Assembly (NCBI GenBank): GCA_905212515.1
Contig: CAJMEU010000025.1
Span: 1-23,881, forward strand
Direction: 5' to 3'
Length of the DNA stretch: 23,881 nucleotides
Source of the DNA: an uncultured Oscillospiraceae bacterium
Lineage (GTDB): Bacteria > Bacillota > Clostridia > Oscillospirales > Ruminococcaceae
The notes below the pieces were generated by a model, which saw nothing but the letters and a program-made list of their open reading frames with translations, was not told the DNA's origin and searched no databases. The number at the start of each line of letters is the position of its first letter. The stretch's first letter is position 1. Positions 1-7,553 of the stretch are shown here, in pieces. The position numbers and the translations under genes are program-made.

Positions 1-1424
1 CAAAAGGCAGGGTGCTGTGCCCGGGGTTTGTGGACACCCACACCCATTCGGACATGGTCCTGCTGCACGACGGGCGGCAGCCCGCAAGCATCACCCAGGG
101 CGTCACCACCGAGATCTTGGGGCAGGATGGGCTCTCTTATGCGCCGCTCTCGGCGCAGAACCTGCGCGCTTACGCGCCGTATCTCAAGGGGATCGACGGC
201 ATGTTCGACGATGTGCCGCTCGATTTTTCTACGACGGAGGAATACCTGTCCCGTTTTGCCGGGAAAACAGGGGTGAATGTGGCATATCTTGTGCCCCACT
301 GCGCCCTGCGTTTGGAGACGGCTGGCTTTGAAAACCGTCTGCTCACCCCGCGGGAGACAAAGCAAGCCCAGGCTTTGCTGCGCGAAGGGCTGCGGCAGGG
401 CGCGCGCGGCTTTTCCACCGGCCTCAGCTATTTCCCCGGTGCGTTCAGCGATACGCAGGAGCTGGTGGACCTGTGCAAAACCGTGGCGGAAGAGGGGGGC
501 GTGTATGTCACCCATCTGCGCACCGTGTTCCAGGGCCGGCCCTTCGACAAGGTGGAGGAGGCGCTGGAGATCGCCCGGCGCTCGGGCGTGAAGCTGCATT
601 TTTCACATTACCGCACCGGCGGCGATACCATCGGCCATACCGAAGCCCTCATGGAAAAGATCGACAGGGCCATCGGCGAAGGGCTGGATATCACGCTGGA
701 ATTGTACCCTTACCCCTACGGCGCTTCCTACGCGCCCATGCTGGTGCCTCCCTGGGCCAGCGAGGGCGGGATGGAAGCCATTCTGGCCCGCTTGGGGGAC
801 CCGTCCCAGCGGCAAGAGATCGCCGCGTATATTGACCGGGAATTCCCCTGGTTCGACGGTATGATTGCCTATGCGGGCGAGGATGCGTCCTATATGGGGC
901 GCACATTCAGCGGCCTTGCGCGTGAGGCGGACCGCACCATGGGCCAAACCGTGGCGCAGCTGCTGTACAGCCAGAAGCTGGCGCTCAGCTTTCACGATGT
1001 AGAACCGCAGATGACGCCGGCGCTTTGCCGCCAGTTTGAAGCGGACGTGCTGGAACTGCTGGCGCGGCCCTGCTATATGGTGGGGTCCGATGCCATCCAC
1101 CTGGGAACGCACCCCCATCCGCGGGCCTGGGGCGCGTTTGCCCGTATGCTGCGCCTGGCGCGGGAACATGCTTTCCCGCTGGAAATATTGATCGAGCGAA
1201 TGACAGACCTGCCGTGTACGCGGTTTGGCCTTTCAGATAGAGGACGGCTGCAAAAGGGATACTTTGCAGATATGGTGCTGTTCGACCCCGCCGCGGTGAC
1301 GGATACCGCCACCGTGGAAGCGCCCAGGGCCCAGGCGCAAGGCGTGGAAGAGGTTTGGGTGAACGGCTGCAGGGCATTGCGCGCGGGACGCCCCACCGGG
1401 GCGCTGGCCGGCCGCAGCTTGTAA
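1..1424 (+). CDS. N-acyl-D-amino-acid deacylase (D-aminoacylase) family amidohydrolase, 5' end outside window
   Basis: Zinc amidohydrolase of the D-aminoacylase type, expected to hydrolyse the amide bond of N-acyl-D-amino acids or related N-acyl compounds in the cytoplasm. The reading frame is open from base 3 (Lys-Gly-Arg precede the GTG at 12), so the true start lies upstream and the first 50 or so residues are missing. Counting from the GTG at 12, the metal motif DTHTHSD is at 8-14, further likely ligands are H168 (in YVTHLR) and H199 (in HFSHYR), and the catalytic Asp is D360 (in VGSDAIHLG). The usual metal-ligand Cys (NCG motif) reads QDG here, with Asp at 39. The C-terminus carries the typical composite-sheet end (KGYFADMVLFDP). 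A sugar ABC permease gene follows after 18 bases, so the two are probably cotranscribed. The family is secure; the exact substrate is not. Confidence 0.88.
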   Translation, partial: KGRVLCPGFVDTHTHSDMVLLHDGRQPASITQGVTTEILGQDGLSYAPLSAQNLRAYAPYLKGIDGMFDDVPLDFSTTEEYLSRFAGKTGVNVAYLVPHCALRLETAGFENRLLTPRETKQAQALLREGLRQGARGFSTGLSYFPGAFSDTQELVDLCKTVAEEGGVYVTHLRTVFQGRPFDKVEEALEIARRSGVKLHFSHYRTGGDTIGHTEALMEKIDRAIGEGLDITLELYPYPYGASYAPMLVPPWASEGGMEAILARLGDPSQRQEIAAYIDREFPWFDGMIAYAGEDASYMGRTFSGLAREADRTMGQTVAQLLYSQKLALSFHDVEPQMTPALCRQFEADVLELLARPCYMVGSDAIHLGTHPHPRAWGAFARMLRLAREHAFPLEILIERMTDLPCTRFGLSDRGRLQKGYFADMVLFDPAAVTDTATVEAPRAQAQGVEEVWVNGCRALRAGRPTGALAGRSL

Positions 1425-1442
1425 AAACAGGAGAAAAGTGCA

Positions 1443-2348
1443 ATGAAAACAAAACGCAAACATGGTTCTTTCAGGCAGAACGGCTATGCCTATGTGCTGA
1501 TCGCGCCGGGGCTTCTGATGGTGGGCGTCATTCTCATCTATCCGCTGCTGCGGGGCATCGTTTCGAGCTTTTTCACGCAGGCCTCCGGCAGCATGGCGTT
1601 TGAAAAATTTGTCGGCCTGCAGCATTACCCGGAATAGATCAGCCACCACCACTTTTTCAAAGCGCTGCTCAACTCGGCCTTTTCCACGGTGGTCATCGTG
1701 GCGGCCCTGTATCTAATCGGCCTGGGCATCGCGCTGCTGCTGAACAAAAGCTTCCGGGGGCGCGGCATCTACCGCAGCCTTATGCTCATTCCCTGGGTGG
1801 TGCCGGGCATTGCCGCGGCGATGACCTGGAAGTGGATGTACGCCAGCCAATACGGCATCGTCAACCACATCCTGCAGGCGCTGGGCCTCATCGACCAGAA
1901 CATCGACTGGCTGGGCTCCACCTCCACGGCCCTGGGCTCCATTATGGTGACCACCGTCTGGAAGGACATCCCGTTTGTCACCATCGTGCTGCTGGCGGCG
2001 CTGCAGTCTGTGGACACCACACTGTACGAGGCGGTGAAGATCGACGGCGGCAACGCCTGGCAGGCGTTCTGGCATATCACGATGACGGGCATTAAAAACG
2101 TCAGCATCACCACCATCCTGCTGGAGATCATCTGGACGTTCAACAAATTTGACCTGGTCTATACCATGACGAAAGGCGGCCCCTCCAATTCCACGCAGAC
2201 GATCCCGGTGTATACGTACATCACCGCCTTCAACTTTTTTAAATTCAACAAGGCGGCGGCCGTGGGCGTGATCGGCCTTTTGCTGGTGGGTGTGTTCGCG
2301 GTGCTGTACATCATCTATAACAACAAGGAGGAGGCGAAGGATGCATGA
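1443..2348 (+). pseudogene. MalF/UgpA-type sugar ABC transporter permease interrupted by one in-frame TAG
   Basis: Inner-membrane permease subunit of a carbohydrate uptake ABC transporter. The start at 1443 has CAGGAG upstream. The first 64 codons encode the N-terminal cytoplasmic stretch and first membrane helix (YVLIAPGLLMVGVILIYPLL) and run into TAG at 1635-1637. The same frame then continues without a break to 2348 with the remaining helices, including the EAA loop (EAVKIDGGNAWQAF) that contacts the ATPase. Nothing is missing around the stop: the residues before (GLQHYPE) and after (ISHHHFFKALLNS) fit the family consensus, so a single substitution, for example from CAG or AAG, explains it. 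The last four bases overlap the next permease (ATGA). The gene may be a recent pseudogene, be read through, or reflect a sequencing error. Confidence 0.85.
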
Positions 2349-3187
2349 TGAAAAGGCACAGGCATGAGCTGCTGGGCAAGGCGGGCATTTACGCGGGCGT
2401 CACTGCCATCACGTTGCTGCTGGCCTTCCCCTTCGTATGGATGGTGAGCACCTCGCTGAAAGACAAAACGGAGATGTTTTCAGCGCAGCCCACCCTGTAC
2501 CCCAAGGTGGTCACCTGGGAAAACTACCGCTCCATGTCGGTGGATTACAATTTTGCGCCCTATCTCAAAAACAGCCTCATCGTGGCGGTCAGCACAACGC
2601 TGATCTCCCTGCTGGTGGCCACGTTCCTGGCCTACGGTATTTCGCGTTTCAAATTCCGGGGCAAAAAAGTGGTGTTCAACCTGCTCATCCTCACGCAGAT
2701 GTTCCCGCTTCCGCTGCTCATCATCACCATCTATGTGGTGTTTGCCCGGCTGGGCCTCATCGATTCCCGCGCCGGCCTGATCATTTCCTACTGCACCTTT
2801 GCCATCCCGTTTGCCACCATGATGCTGAAAAGCTACTTTGACGGGCTCCCGCTGGAGCTGGAAGAGGCGGCGGCCATCGACGGCTGCAACCCCTTATCCA
2901 CCATCTTCCGGGTGGTGATCCCGCTGTCCGCGCCGTCCATCGCCGCCATGGGCCTGTTTTCCTTCATCCTCGCCTGGCAGGAGTTCATGATGTCCCTCAC
3001 GCTGATCCGCAGCCCGGCGCTGCGCACGCTGCCCGTGGGCATCACGCTGATGGTGGGCTTCCGCGACATCATGTGGGGGCCGCTGATGGCGGGTACCGTG
3101 GTGGTGACGCTGCCGGTGGTGGCGCTGTTCATCTATTTCCAAAAGTATTTGATCACAGGTATGACGATGGGGGCCGTCAAGGGCTGA
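2345..3187 (+). CDS. MalG/UgpE-type sugar ABC transporter permease
   Basis: Second inner-membrane permease of the carbohydrate ABC importer, 280 residues, the usual size. It shows a first membrane helix near 16-35 (TAITLLLAFPFVWMVSTSLK), about six helices in all, and the cytoplasmic EAA loop at about 174-193 (E174-A-A, Asp-Gly at 179-180, then I-x-L-P-like) that docks on the ATPase. It starts inside the end of the preceding permease gene (ATGA overlap; a second ATG follows directly), a strong sign of translational coupling. No ATPase gene is near, as is common in Firmicutes that share one MsmX-like ATPase among several sugar transporters. No binding protein gene is in view; it may lie upstream of the window. 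Confidence 0.92.
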   Translation: MMKRHRHELLGKAGIYAGVTAITLLLAFPFVWMVSTSLKDKTEMFSAQPTLYPKVVTWENYRSMSVDYNFAPYLKNSLIVAVSTTLISLLVATFLAYGISRFKFRGKKVVFNLLILTQMFPLPLLIITIYVVFARLGLIDSRAGLIISYCTFAIPFATMMLKSYFDGLPLELEEAAAIDGCNPLSTIFRVVIPLSAPSIAAMGLFSFILAWQEFMMSLTLIRSPALRTLPVGITLMVGFRDIMWGPLMAGTVVVTLPVVALFIYFQKYLITGMTMGAVKG

Positions 3188-3229
3188 CCCATCCGGTTGA
3201 AATTTGAAACGAAAAGGAGAACGATCATT

Positions 3230-3706
3230 ATGAGCCAGACCGATAAGCGTTTGCAGCAGCTGGGTATCGAGCTGCCGAAAAAGGACCGCCGCGGCCAGGG
3301 CGTGGTGGCGGTGCGCCAGTGCGGCGATTTGCTGTTTGTCTCCGGCCACGGCCCCACCGATCAGGCCGATCCCGCGGACACGCCCGTGTACACGGGCAAG
3401 CTGGGCGCGGACCTCACCGTGGAACAGGGCTATCAGGCCGCCCGGCTGTGCGGGATCAACCTGCTGGCCGCCGTGCGGGAATACCTGGGGGACCTGGACA
3501 GGGTGGAGTGCCTGGTAAAGGCGTTCGGCCTGGTGGCCAGCAGCCCGGATTTTTTTGATCAGCCCGCGGTGATGCACGGCTTTTCCGATTTGATGATGGA
3601 AGTGCTGGGGGACCGGGGCCTGCACGCCCGCTCGGCCATGGGCACTTGCTGCCTGCCGCGCAATATCCCGGTGGAAGTGGATCTCGTGCTGAAGATCCGC
3701 GCCTGA
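3230..3706 (+). CDS. RidA-family (YjgF/YER057c/UK114) protein, copy 1
   Basis: Small trimeric RidA-fold protein, 158 residues. RidA proteins hydrolyse reactive enamine/imine intermediates of amino acid metabolism; the longer subfamily seen here is less well studied. I chose ATG 3230 because AGGAG lies at 3215-3219; an upstream in-frame TTG at 3197 lacks a good ribosome site. The family core is visible: LLFVSGHGP at about 34-42, a conserved LGDLDRV segment, and C-terminal HARSAMG with Arg134 and VEVDL with Glu149. These align with the carboxylate-binding Arg and the active-site Glu of canonical RidA. It sits 42 bases after the permease gene and 17 bases before a close paralogue, clearly in the same operon. 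The substrate is unknown. Confidence 0.88.
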   Translation: MSQTDKRLQQLGIELPKKDRRGQGVVAVRQCGDLLFVSGHGPTDQADPADTPVYTGKLGADLTVEQGYQAARLCGINLLAAVREYLGDLDRVECLVKAFGLVASSPDFFDQPAVMHGFSDLMMEVLGDRGLHARSAMGTCCLPRNIPVEVDLVLKIRA

Positions 3707-3723
3707 GAGGAGAGACGCTGAAT

Positions 3724-4173
3724 ATGAACACAGTGGAACAGCAGATATTGAAAAGCGGCCGCAGGCGCCGGGGCAACGTGGTCCTGCGCCGCAGCGGGGA
3801 TCTTTTGTTCATCGGCGGCCACGGCCCGGAGGACGAAGTGACCGGAGAGCCGTTTTACATCGGGCGCCTGGGCGGCGCGCTCACCACGGAGGACGGTTAC
3901 AAAGCCGCCCGCATCTGCGGCGAGATCCTGCTCAGCGCCATGCAGGAATACTTGGGCGACCTGGACAGGGTGGACTATCTGGTGAAAGCGTTCGGGCTTG
4001 TGAGCAGCGAGCCGGAGTTTTACGAGCAGCCCGCCGTGATGGACGGATTTTCGGATCTGATGGTGCAGGTGCTGGGGGACCGGGGCCTGCACGCCCGCTC
4101 CGCCATGGGCACGTCCAACCTGCCCGGCAATATCCCCGTGGAGATCGAGCTCATTGTAAAAATCAAACCGTGA
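3724..4173 (+). CDS. RidA-family protein, copy 2 (tandem paralogue)
   Basis: Second RidA-fold protein, 149 residues, roughly two-thirds identical to the copy just upstream. The similarity extends to DNA: both genes share the same run of about 32 bases over the VLGDRGLHARS codons (3603 onward and 4071 onward), which indicates tandem duplication. ATG 3724 follows GAGAGGAG at 3705-3712. Arg125 (HARS) and Glu140 (VEIEL), the counterparts of the RidA active-site residues, are kept, so both copies may be active. Differences cluster in the N-terminus and in the loop after GHGP, where copy 1 has a few extra residues. The two might form mixed trimers or treat different intermediates; neither can be decided from sequence. 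Confidence 0.88.
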   Translation: MNTVEQQILKSGRRRRGNVVLRRSGDLLFIGGHGPEDEVTGEPFYIGRLGGALTTEDGYKAARICGEILLSAMQEYLGDLDRVDYLVKAFGLVSSEPEFYEQPAVMDGFSDLMVQVLGDRGLHARSAMGTSNLPGNIPVEIELIVKIKP

Positions 4174-4186
4174 AAAGAGTGCTGTT

Positions 4187-5482
4187 ATGAAACTGACCAT
4201 CATCGGCGCGGGCAGCAGCTACACGCCCGAGATCATCGACGGGCTGCTGGGGCAGCCCTGCTTCGGCGCGCTAGAAGTGGCGCTTTACGACCTGCCCGAA
4301 GGCGCCGCGCGGGCGCGGATCATATGCGACATGGCCCTGCGCATGGCGAAAAAACGGGGCGCCCAGGCAACGATCGAAGTGGTCCCACAGCTGGACGAGG
4401 CGCTGCGCGGCAGCGATTTCGTCGTCAGCCAGTTTCGCGTGGGGCTGCTTGCCGCGCGCGTCTTGGACGAGCGCATCCCTTTGAAATATGGCCTGATCGG
4501 CCAGGAGACCACCGGCGCGGGCGGCTTTTTCAAAGCCATGCGCACCATCCCCGCAACACTGGCGCTTGTGCGCCGCATGGAGGCCGTCTGCCCCGATGCC
4601 TGGCTGATCAATTTCACCAATCCCTCCGGGATCATCACCGAGGCGGTGCACCGCTATTCGGCCATCAAATGCGTGGGCCTGTGCAACGTGCCGTACAATA
4701 TGCAAGTGGATGCCGCGCGCCTACTGGGCGCGGATGTGGACAGGGTCTACTGCCGTATGGCGGGGCTGAACCACCTCAGCTTCGTCACCCAGGTGTATCT
4801 GGACGGCAAACCGGTGCTGCCGCAGATGATCGCCAAAAAAATGTTCACGTCTCAAATCGTGAAGAATATCCCCAAAGTGCCCGGCGTGGAAACGCTGATT
4901 GAAAAGCTGGGCATGGTGCCGTCTCCCTATCTGCAATATTACTATTTCGAAAAAGAGATGCTGGCCCGGGAACAGGCTGATGCCGCCCCTGGGGGCCCGG
5001 GCACCCGGGGGGAACAGATCCTCCGCGCGCAGGACGACCTGTTTGCGCTGTACAGGCGGCCCGATGTATGCGAAAAACCCAAGGAACTGGAAATGAGGGG
5101 CGGTGCGTATTATTCCACCGTGGCCACCACGCTGATGAAGGCGCTGTCCGGCGGCGGCCCGGTCGTCACACCCGTCAACTATCCCAACCAGGGCGCCATC
5201 ACGGACCTGCCCGCCCAAAGCGTGGTGGAGACGAATTGCCTGGTGGATCAAAACGGCGTGCAGCCGCTGAGCTTCGGCGCGCTGCCCTTGCAGGTGCGGG
5301 GCCTTGTACAGCGCGTCAAGGCCTACGAGACGCTGACGGTGGAGGCGGCGGGAGAGCATTCCTACAACAAAGCGGTGCTGGCCCTGCTCAACCATCCGCT
5401 GGTGCACGGCTATGAAAACGCGGTGTGCCTGGTGGATGATTTGATCGCCCATCACGGCCCCTATGTGGGGGAGCTGCGCTGA
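4187..5482 (+). CDS. Glycoside hydrolase family 4 enzyme, 6-phospho-beta-glucosidase-like
   Basis: NAD+- and Mn2+-dependent GH4 glycosidase, 431 residues, normal length. GH4 enzymes oxidise C3 of the sugar, eliminate the aglycone and reduce the product again. Visible motifs are the N-terminal dinucleotide loop (IIGAGSSYTPE, residues 3-13), the subfamily block with DERIPLKYGLIGQETTGAGG, NFTNPSG, the metal ligand Cys166 in CNVP and His196 in GLNHLSF. The IGQETTGAGG block fits the 6-phospho-beta-glucosidase branch rather than the alpha-glucosidase or galacturonidase branches. It starts 13 bases after copy 2 of ridA. The pairing with an ABC importer is odd, because GH4 enzymes of this branch normally act on PTS-phosphorylated glycosides; either a kinase acts first or the enzyme uses an unphosphorylated substrate. 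Confidence 0.93.
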   Translation: MKLTIIGAGSSYTPEIIDGLLGQPCFGALEVALYDLPEGAARARIICDMALRMAKKRGAQATIEVVPQLDEALRGSDFVVSQFRVGLLAARVLDERIPLKYGLIGQETTGAGGFFKAMRTIPATLALVRRMEAVCPDAWLINFTNPSGIITEAVHRYSAIKCVGLCNVPYNMQVDAARLLGADVDRVYCRMAGLNHLSFVTQVYLDGKPVLPQMIAKKMFTSQIVKNIPKVPGVETLIEKLGMVPSPYLQYYYFEKEMLAREQADAAPGGPGTRGEQILRAQDDLFALYRRPDVCEKPKELEMRGGAYYSTVATTLMKALSGGGPVVTPVNYPNQGAITDLPAQSVVETNCLVDQNGVQPLSFGALPLQVRGLVQRVKAYETLTVEAAGEHSYNKAVLALLNHPLVHGYENAVCLVDDLIAHHGPYVGELR

Positions 5483-5510
5483 GCCGCGGCCGGAACCCTG
5501 TTTTTCGCGC

Positions 5511-5536
5511 TGCGCCGGGCGGGCCTGCCCGGCGCA
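5511..5536 (+). promoter_or_regulatory. Intercistronic GC-rich hairpin between the GH4 and RraA-like genes
   Basis: A perfect 10-bp stem (TGCGCCGGGC / GCCCGGCGCA) encloses a 6-base loop in the 85-base gap between the two genes. It is followed by ATTTGATAAG, not a real T-run, so full termination is unlikely. It may stabilise or process the upstream mRNA, or partly attenuate expression of the downstream gene. Function inferred from structure only. Confidence 0.45.
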
Positions 5537-5567
5537 TTTGATAAGATATGGAGGAGGAGGGATCGGT

Positions 5568-6479
5568 TTGGAATATGCCCAGCGGGAACAGACCATGGCG
5601 CTGACCGCTCAGTGGACCGGGCCGCGCTTTGCGGACGGGCGTCCCCGGGTGCCGGATGCCCTGCTGGAGACACTGCGCGGCATGACGCTGGAGGAGCTGT
5701 GGATGCCGCTGTATCTGAAGGGCTATGCCTTTCAGTATGCGGGCGGCATGCAGGCGCTGCATCCGGGGCAAAAGCTGGTGGGGCGCGCCGTCACCTGTAC
5801 CTTTGTGCCCACCCGGCCCGACCTGGCGGCCCTGGTCAAGGCCGAGGGCGCTGCGCGGGGCTGGCAGGGCACCTGCAACCAGTGGGTGGTCGACCGCTTG
5901 GTCGAGGGCGACGTGGTGGTGGCGGATCTGTTTGATAAGGTGTACAACGGCACCTTTGTGGGCGGGAACCTCACCACCGCCATCGCAGCCAAAACAAAAA
6001 CCGGCGGCGCGGTGATCTGGGGCGGCGTGCGCGATCTGGAACAGATGGAAAAGATCAAGGCCGCCCAGGTGTTTTACCGCGGCGTGGACCCCACGCCCAT
6101 CCGGGAGTGTGTGGCCGTGGGGATCAATACGCCCTGCCGCGTCAACCAGGCGGTCTGCCTGCCGGGGGACGTAGTGCTGGGCACGGCCAGTGGGGTGCTG
6201 TTTATCCCCAGCCATCTGGCCCAGCATGCCGTCGAAGAGGCGCAGAAGACCCAGGCGAAAGACGCGTTTGGCTTTGCCATGCTGCGGGAAGGCCGCTATA
6301 CTGCGTCGCAGATCGACGACAGTGTGTGGAACACGCAGATGCTGAACGATTTGGAACGATTCCTCGCCGGCAGCAACGCGTGTGCCGCTTATCGCGGGCT
6401 GGACTGGAGCGTGGAGCGCGCGGCCGCCCGCGGTGAACCGGAGGCTTTGGCCCAGGTGCTGCGCTCCTGTCTGCGGTGA
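5568..6479 (+). CDS. RraA-like protein (4-hydroxy-4-methyl-2-oxoglutarate aldolase/RraA fold)
   Basis: About 303 residues. The central part (about 50-230) matches the RraA/HMG-aldolase fold: a glycine-rich GGNLTTAIAA segment followed by IWGGVRDLEQM, where Arg155 and Asp156 correspond to the substrate- and metal-binding Arg-Asp of this family. Members are either class II pyruvate aldolases/oxaloacetate decarboxylases or, in RraA itself, regulators of RNase E. Gene context favours an enzyme. I chose TTG 5568 because GAGGAGGAGG at 5551-5560 sits 7 bases upstream; the in-frame ATG at 5595 has no ribosome site. The protein is longer than the typical 160-230 residues, with N- and C-terminal extensions. 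It is the last gene of the operon; the hairpin at 6539-6598 follows. Confidence 0.8.
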   Translation: MEYAQREQTMALTAQWTGPRFADGRPRVPDALLETLRGMTLEELWMPLYLKGYAFQYAGGMQALHPGQKLVGRAVTCTFVPTRPDLAALVKAEGAARGWQGTCNQWVVDRLVEGDVVVADLFDKVYNGTFVGGNLTTAIAAKTKTGGAVIWGGVRDLEQMEKIKAAQVFYRGVDPTPIRECVAVGINTPCRVNQAVCLPGDVVLGTASGVLFIPSHLAQHAVEEAQKTQAKDAFGFAMLREGRYTASQIDDSVWNTQMLNDLERFLAGSNACAAYRGLDWSVERAAARGEPEALAQVLRSCLR

Positions 6480-6538
6480 CACCTGTACAAAAAGAGGGAA
6501 GGCGCGGCCGCAGCAGCGGCAGCCGTCCCGCCGATAAA

Positions 6539-6598
6539 AATAAGCCCCAAAAGCAAGGGACAACCTGACAAAATTGGTCCTTGCCTTTGGGGCTTATT
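6539..6598. terminator. Long inverted repeat, probable bidirectional terminator after the catabolic operon
   Basis: A 25-base arm at 6539-6563 pairs with 6574-6598 with three mismatches (outer part AATAAGCCCCAAA / TTTGGGGCTTATT). On the plus strand the stem is followed by a weak T-rich stretch (CATTTGG). On the minus strand it is followed by TTTTTATC, a better U-tract. It lies 60 bases after the plus-strand operon and beyond the tRNA-Leu terminator on the other strand, so it can insulate both. Confidence 0.65.
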
Positions 6599-6649
6599 CA
6601 TTTGGAAAGTTCAGAAAAAGTTGCTGAATGAGTTGCTAAATTTGCAAAT

Positions 6650-6703
6650 CCAAAAACAGAAAGCCCGTAAAAATAGCGTAGAATCGCCATTTTTACGGGC
6701 TTT
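6650..6703 (-). terminator. Rho-independent terminator of tRNA-Leu
   Basis: On the minus strand a 19-bp stem (arms 6685-6703 and 6660-6678, one mismatch) with loop ATTCTA is followed by CTGTTTTTGG. It begins 5 bases after the CCA end of the tRNA gene, the expected place for the tRNA terminator. Confidence 0.85.
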
Positions 6704-6707
6704 ATTT

Positions 6708-6791
6708 TGGTGCGGAAGATGGGACTTGAACCCACACGTCATAGACACACGCACCTCAAACGTGCCTGTCTGCCGATTCCAGCACTTCCGC
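6708..6791 (-). tRNA. tRNA-Leu(GAG)
   Basis: The minus strand reads as a class II tRNA. The acceptor stem GCGGAAG (6791-6785) pairs with CTTCCGC, followed by discriminator A and an encoded CCA (6710-6708). The D-arm is TGGAATCGGCAGACA; the anticodon stem CACGT/GCGTG (one T-G pair) holds loop TTGAGGT, giving anticodon GAG. A long variable arm and the T-loop GGTTCAAGTCC complete it. GAG reads CUU/CUC leucine codons. It has its own promoter and terminator, so it is a single-gene unit. Confidence 0.96.
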
Positions 6792-6818
6792 ATAAGGCAG
6801 CCGCAGGCTGCATTACAT

Positions 6819-6848
6819 AATATATCATAAAAAAAGAAGAAAAGTCAA
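6819..6848 (-). promoter_or_regulatory. Sigma-70 promoter for tRNA-Leu
   Basis: On the minus strand TTGACT (6848-6843) and TATATT (6824-6819) are separated by 18 bases. Transcription would start near 6812, about 20 bases before the mature tRNA 5' end. The surrounding AT-rich stretch contrasts with the GC-rich flanks. Confidence 0.75.
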
Positions 6849-7078
6849 CCCTTCCCGGGCAAAGAAAAGCCCGGTTTGGGAAATCGTCCCCCGATGGGGC
6901 ATATAAAAAGGTGATCGGCCGGCAAAGGGGAGAAGGGGCAAAGCGGCAAGCATACAAAGCGGCAGCGCGCGGGCCTCTCTCTCCCTCATCCGCATCGCTG
7001 TCCTGCCGGCGATCCTGAAACCTACAGCCGCCCGCCCACGCGCTGCTGCAGCAAAAACGGGAAAGGCACAGCGGCCCA
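6849..7078. other. Non-coding gap between tRNA-Leu and the XRE gene terminator
   Basis: No credible gene in about 230 bases: open frames here lack ribosome sites and recognisable content. The only structure is a short hairpin near 6854-6875 (CCGGGC, loop AAAGAAAA, GCCCGG) just upstream of the tRNA promoter, without a T-run on the plus strand; its role is unknown. Confidence 0.5.
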
Positions 7079-7080
7079 AT

Positions 7081-7110
7081 AAAAAACGCGTGGTGCTTCT
7101 GCCCCACGCG
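7081..7110 (-). terminator. Rho-independent terminator after the XRE gene
   Basis: On the minus strand CGCGTGG (7110-7104) pairs with CCACGCG (7093-7087) across a 10-base loop, followed by TTTTTT (7086-7081). It lies about 27 bases after the stop codon of the XRE gene. Confidence 0.85.
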
Positions 7111-7136
7111 CTTGTGACACAGCGGCCCGGCATTTT

Positions 7137-7376
7137 TCAGCAGGCTGAAGCCGGCTCTGTGTGCACTTCGCACTCTGCCCGCAGTGGCTCGATATCCAGG
7201 TCCAGCAGCAAGATCAGCCGCAGCATAACTTTGGCGCTGGGCAGAAAGGCCCCCCGCTCCAGCTTTTGATACCAGCGCACCGAGATGAAAACGGCTTCCG
7301 CCACGTTTTCCTGGGTAAGATGCTTTTCCCTGCGCGCTTCCCGCAGCAGGCGGCCAAATGAAGTTGACAATGACAT
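7137..7376 (-). CDS. Small XRE-family helix-turn-helix regulator
   Basis: A 79-residue protein that is almost entirely one HTH_XRE (Cro/C1-like) DNA-binding domain: GRLLREARREKHLTQENVAEA (about 8-28) forms helices 1-2, then FISVRWYQKLERG gives the recognition helix region, with a closing hydrophobic helix VMLRLILLLDLD. ATG 7376 is preferred over ATG 7382 because AAGGAGG (7390-7384) is 7 bases from the former and only 1 base from the latter. It is a monocistronic unit with its own terminator. No partner toxin or sensor gene is adjacent, so its target is unknown; the fold is secure. Confidence 0.9.
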   Translation of the reverse strand: MSLSTSFGRLLREARREKHLTQENVAEAVFISVRWYQKLERGAFLPSAKVMLRLILLLDLDIEPLRAECEVHTEPASAC

Positions 7377-7519
7377 ATACATACCTCCTTGGAAGGAGCG
7401 TAACGTAATATTTTCCCGCTGTACACGAATTTATTGTTCGCCTTTTGACAAAAATACGAGATCGCCCAAAACGTCAGATCCCGGCGATGCAGGGACGCAA
7501 AAGCAGAAGCATACAAAAA

Positions 7520-7553
7520 CGCCCCTGGCCGAAGTTCCGCCAGGGGCGCTTTT
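7520..7553. terminator. Bidirectional terminator-like hairpin
   Basis: CGCCCCTGG (7520-7528) pairs perfectly with CCAGGGGCG (7540-7548) across an 11-base loop. The plus strand continues CTTTTGTGTG and the minus strand GTTTTTGT. No gene is visible on either strand that would obviously need it: the XRE gene runs away from it and the nearest plus-strand gene starts at 7896. It could end an unrecognised small RNA from either side. Confidence 0.65.

Noticed and set aside
1635..1637. TAG in the permease as pyrrolysine or recoded amber
   Set aside because: No pyrrolysine machinery is in the window, sugar permeases are not known pyrrolysine proteins, and all other genes use TAA or TGA/TAG normally; a point mutation is simpler.
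7440..7515. GGGACGCAAAAGC near 7490-7505, resembling part of a cyclic-di-GMP-I riboswitch, after a TTGACA-like sequence
   Set aside because: The other conserved blocks (GNRA tetraloop and receptor, second half of the aptamer) could not be found, no -10 follows the TTGACA, and no plus-strand gene is directly downstream.
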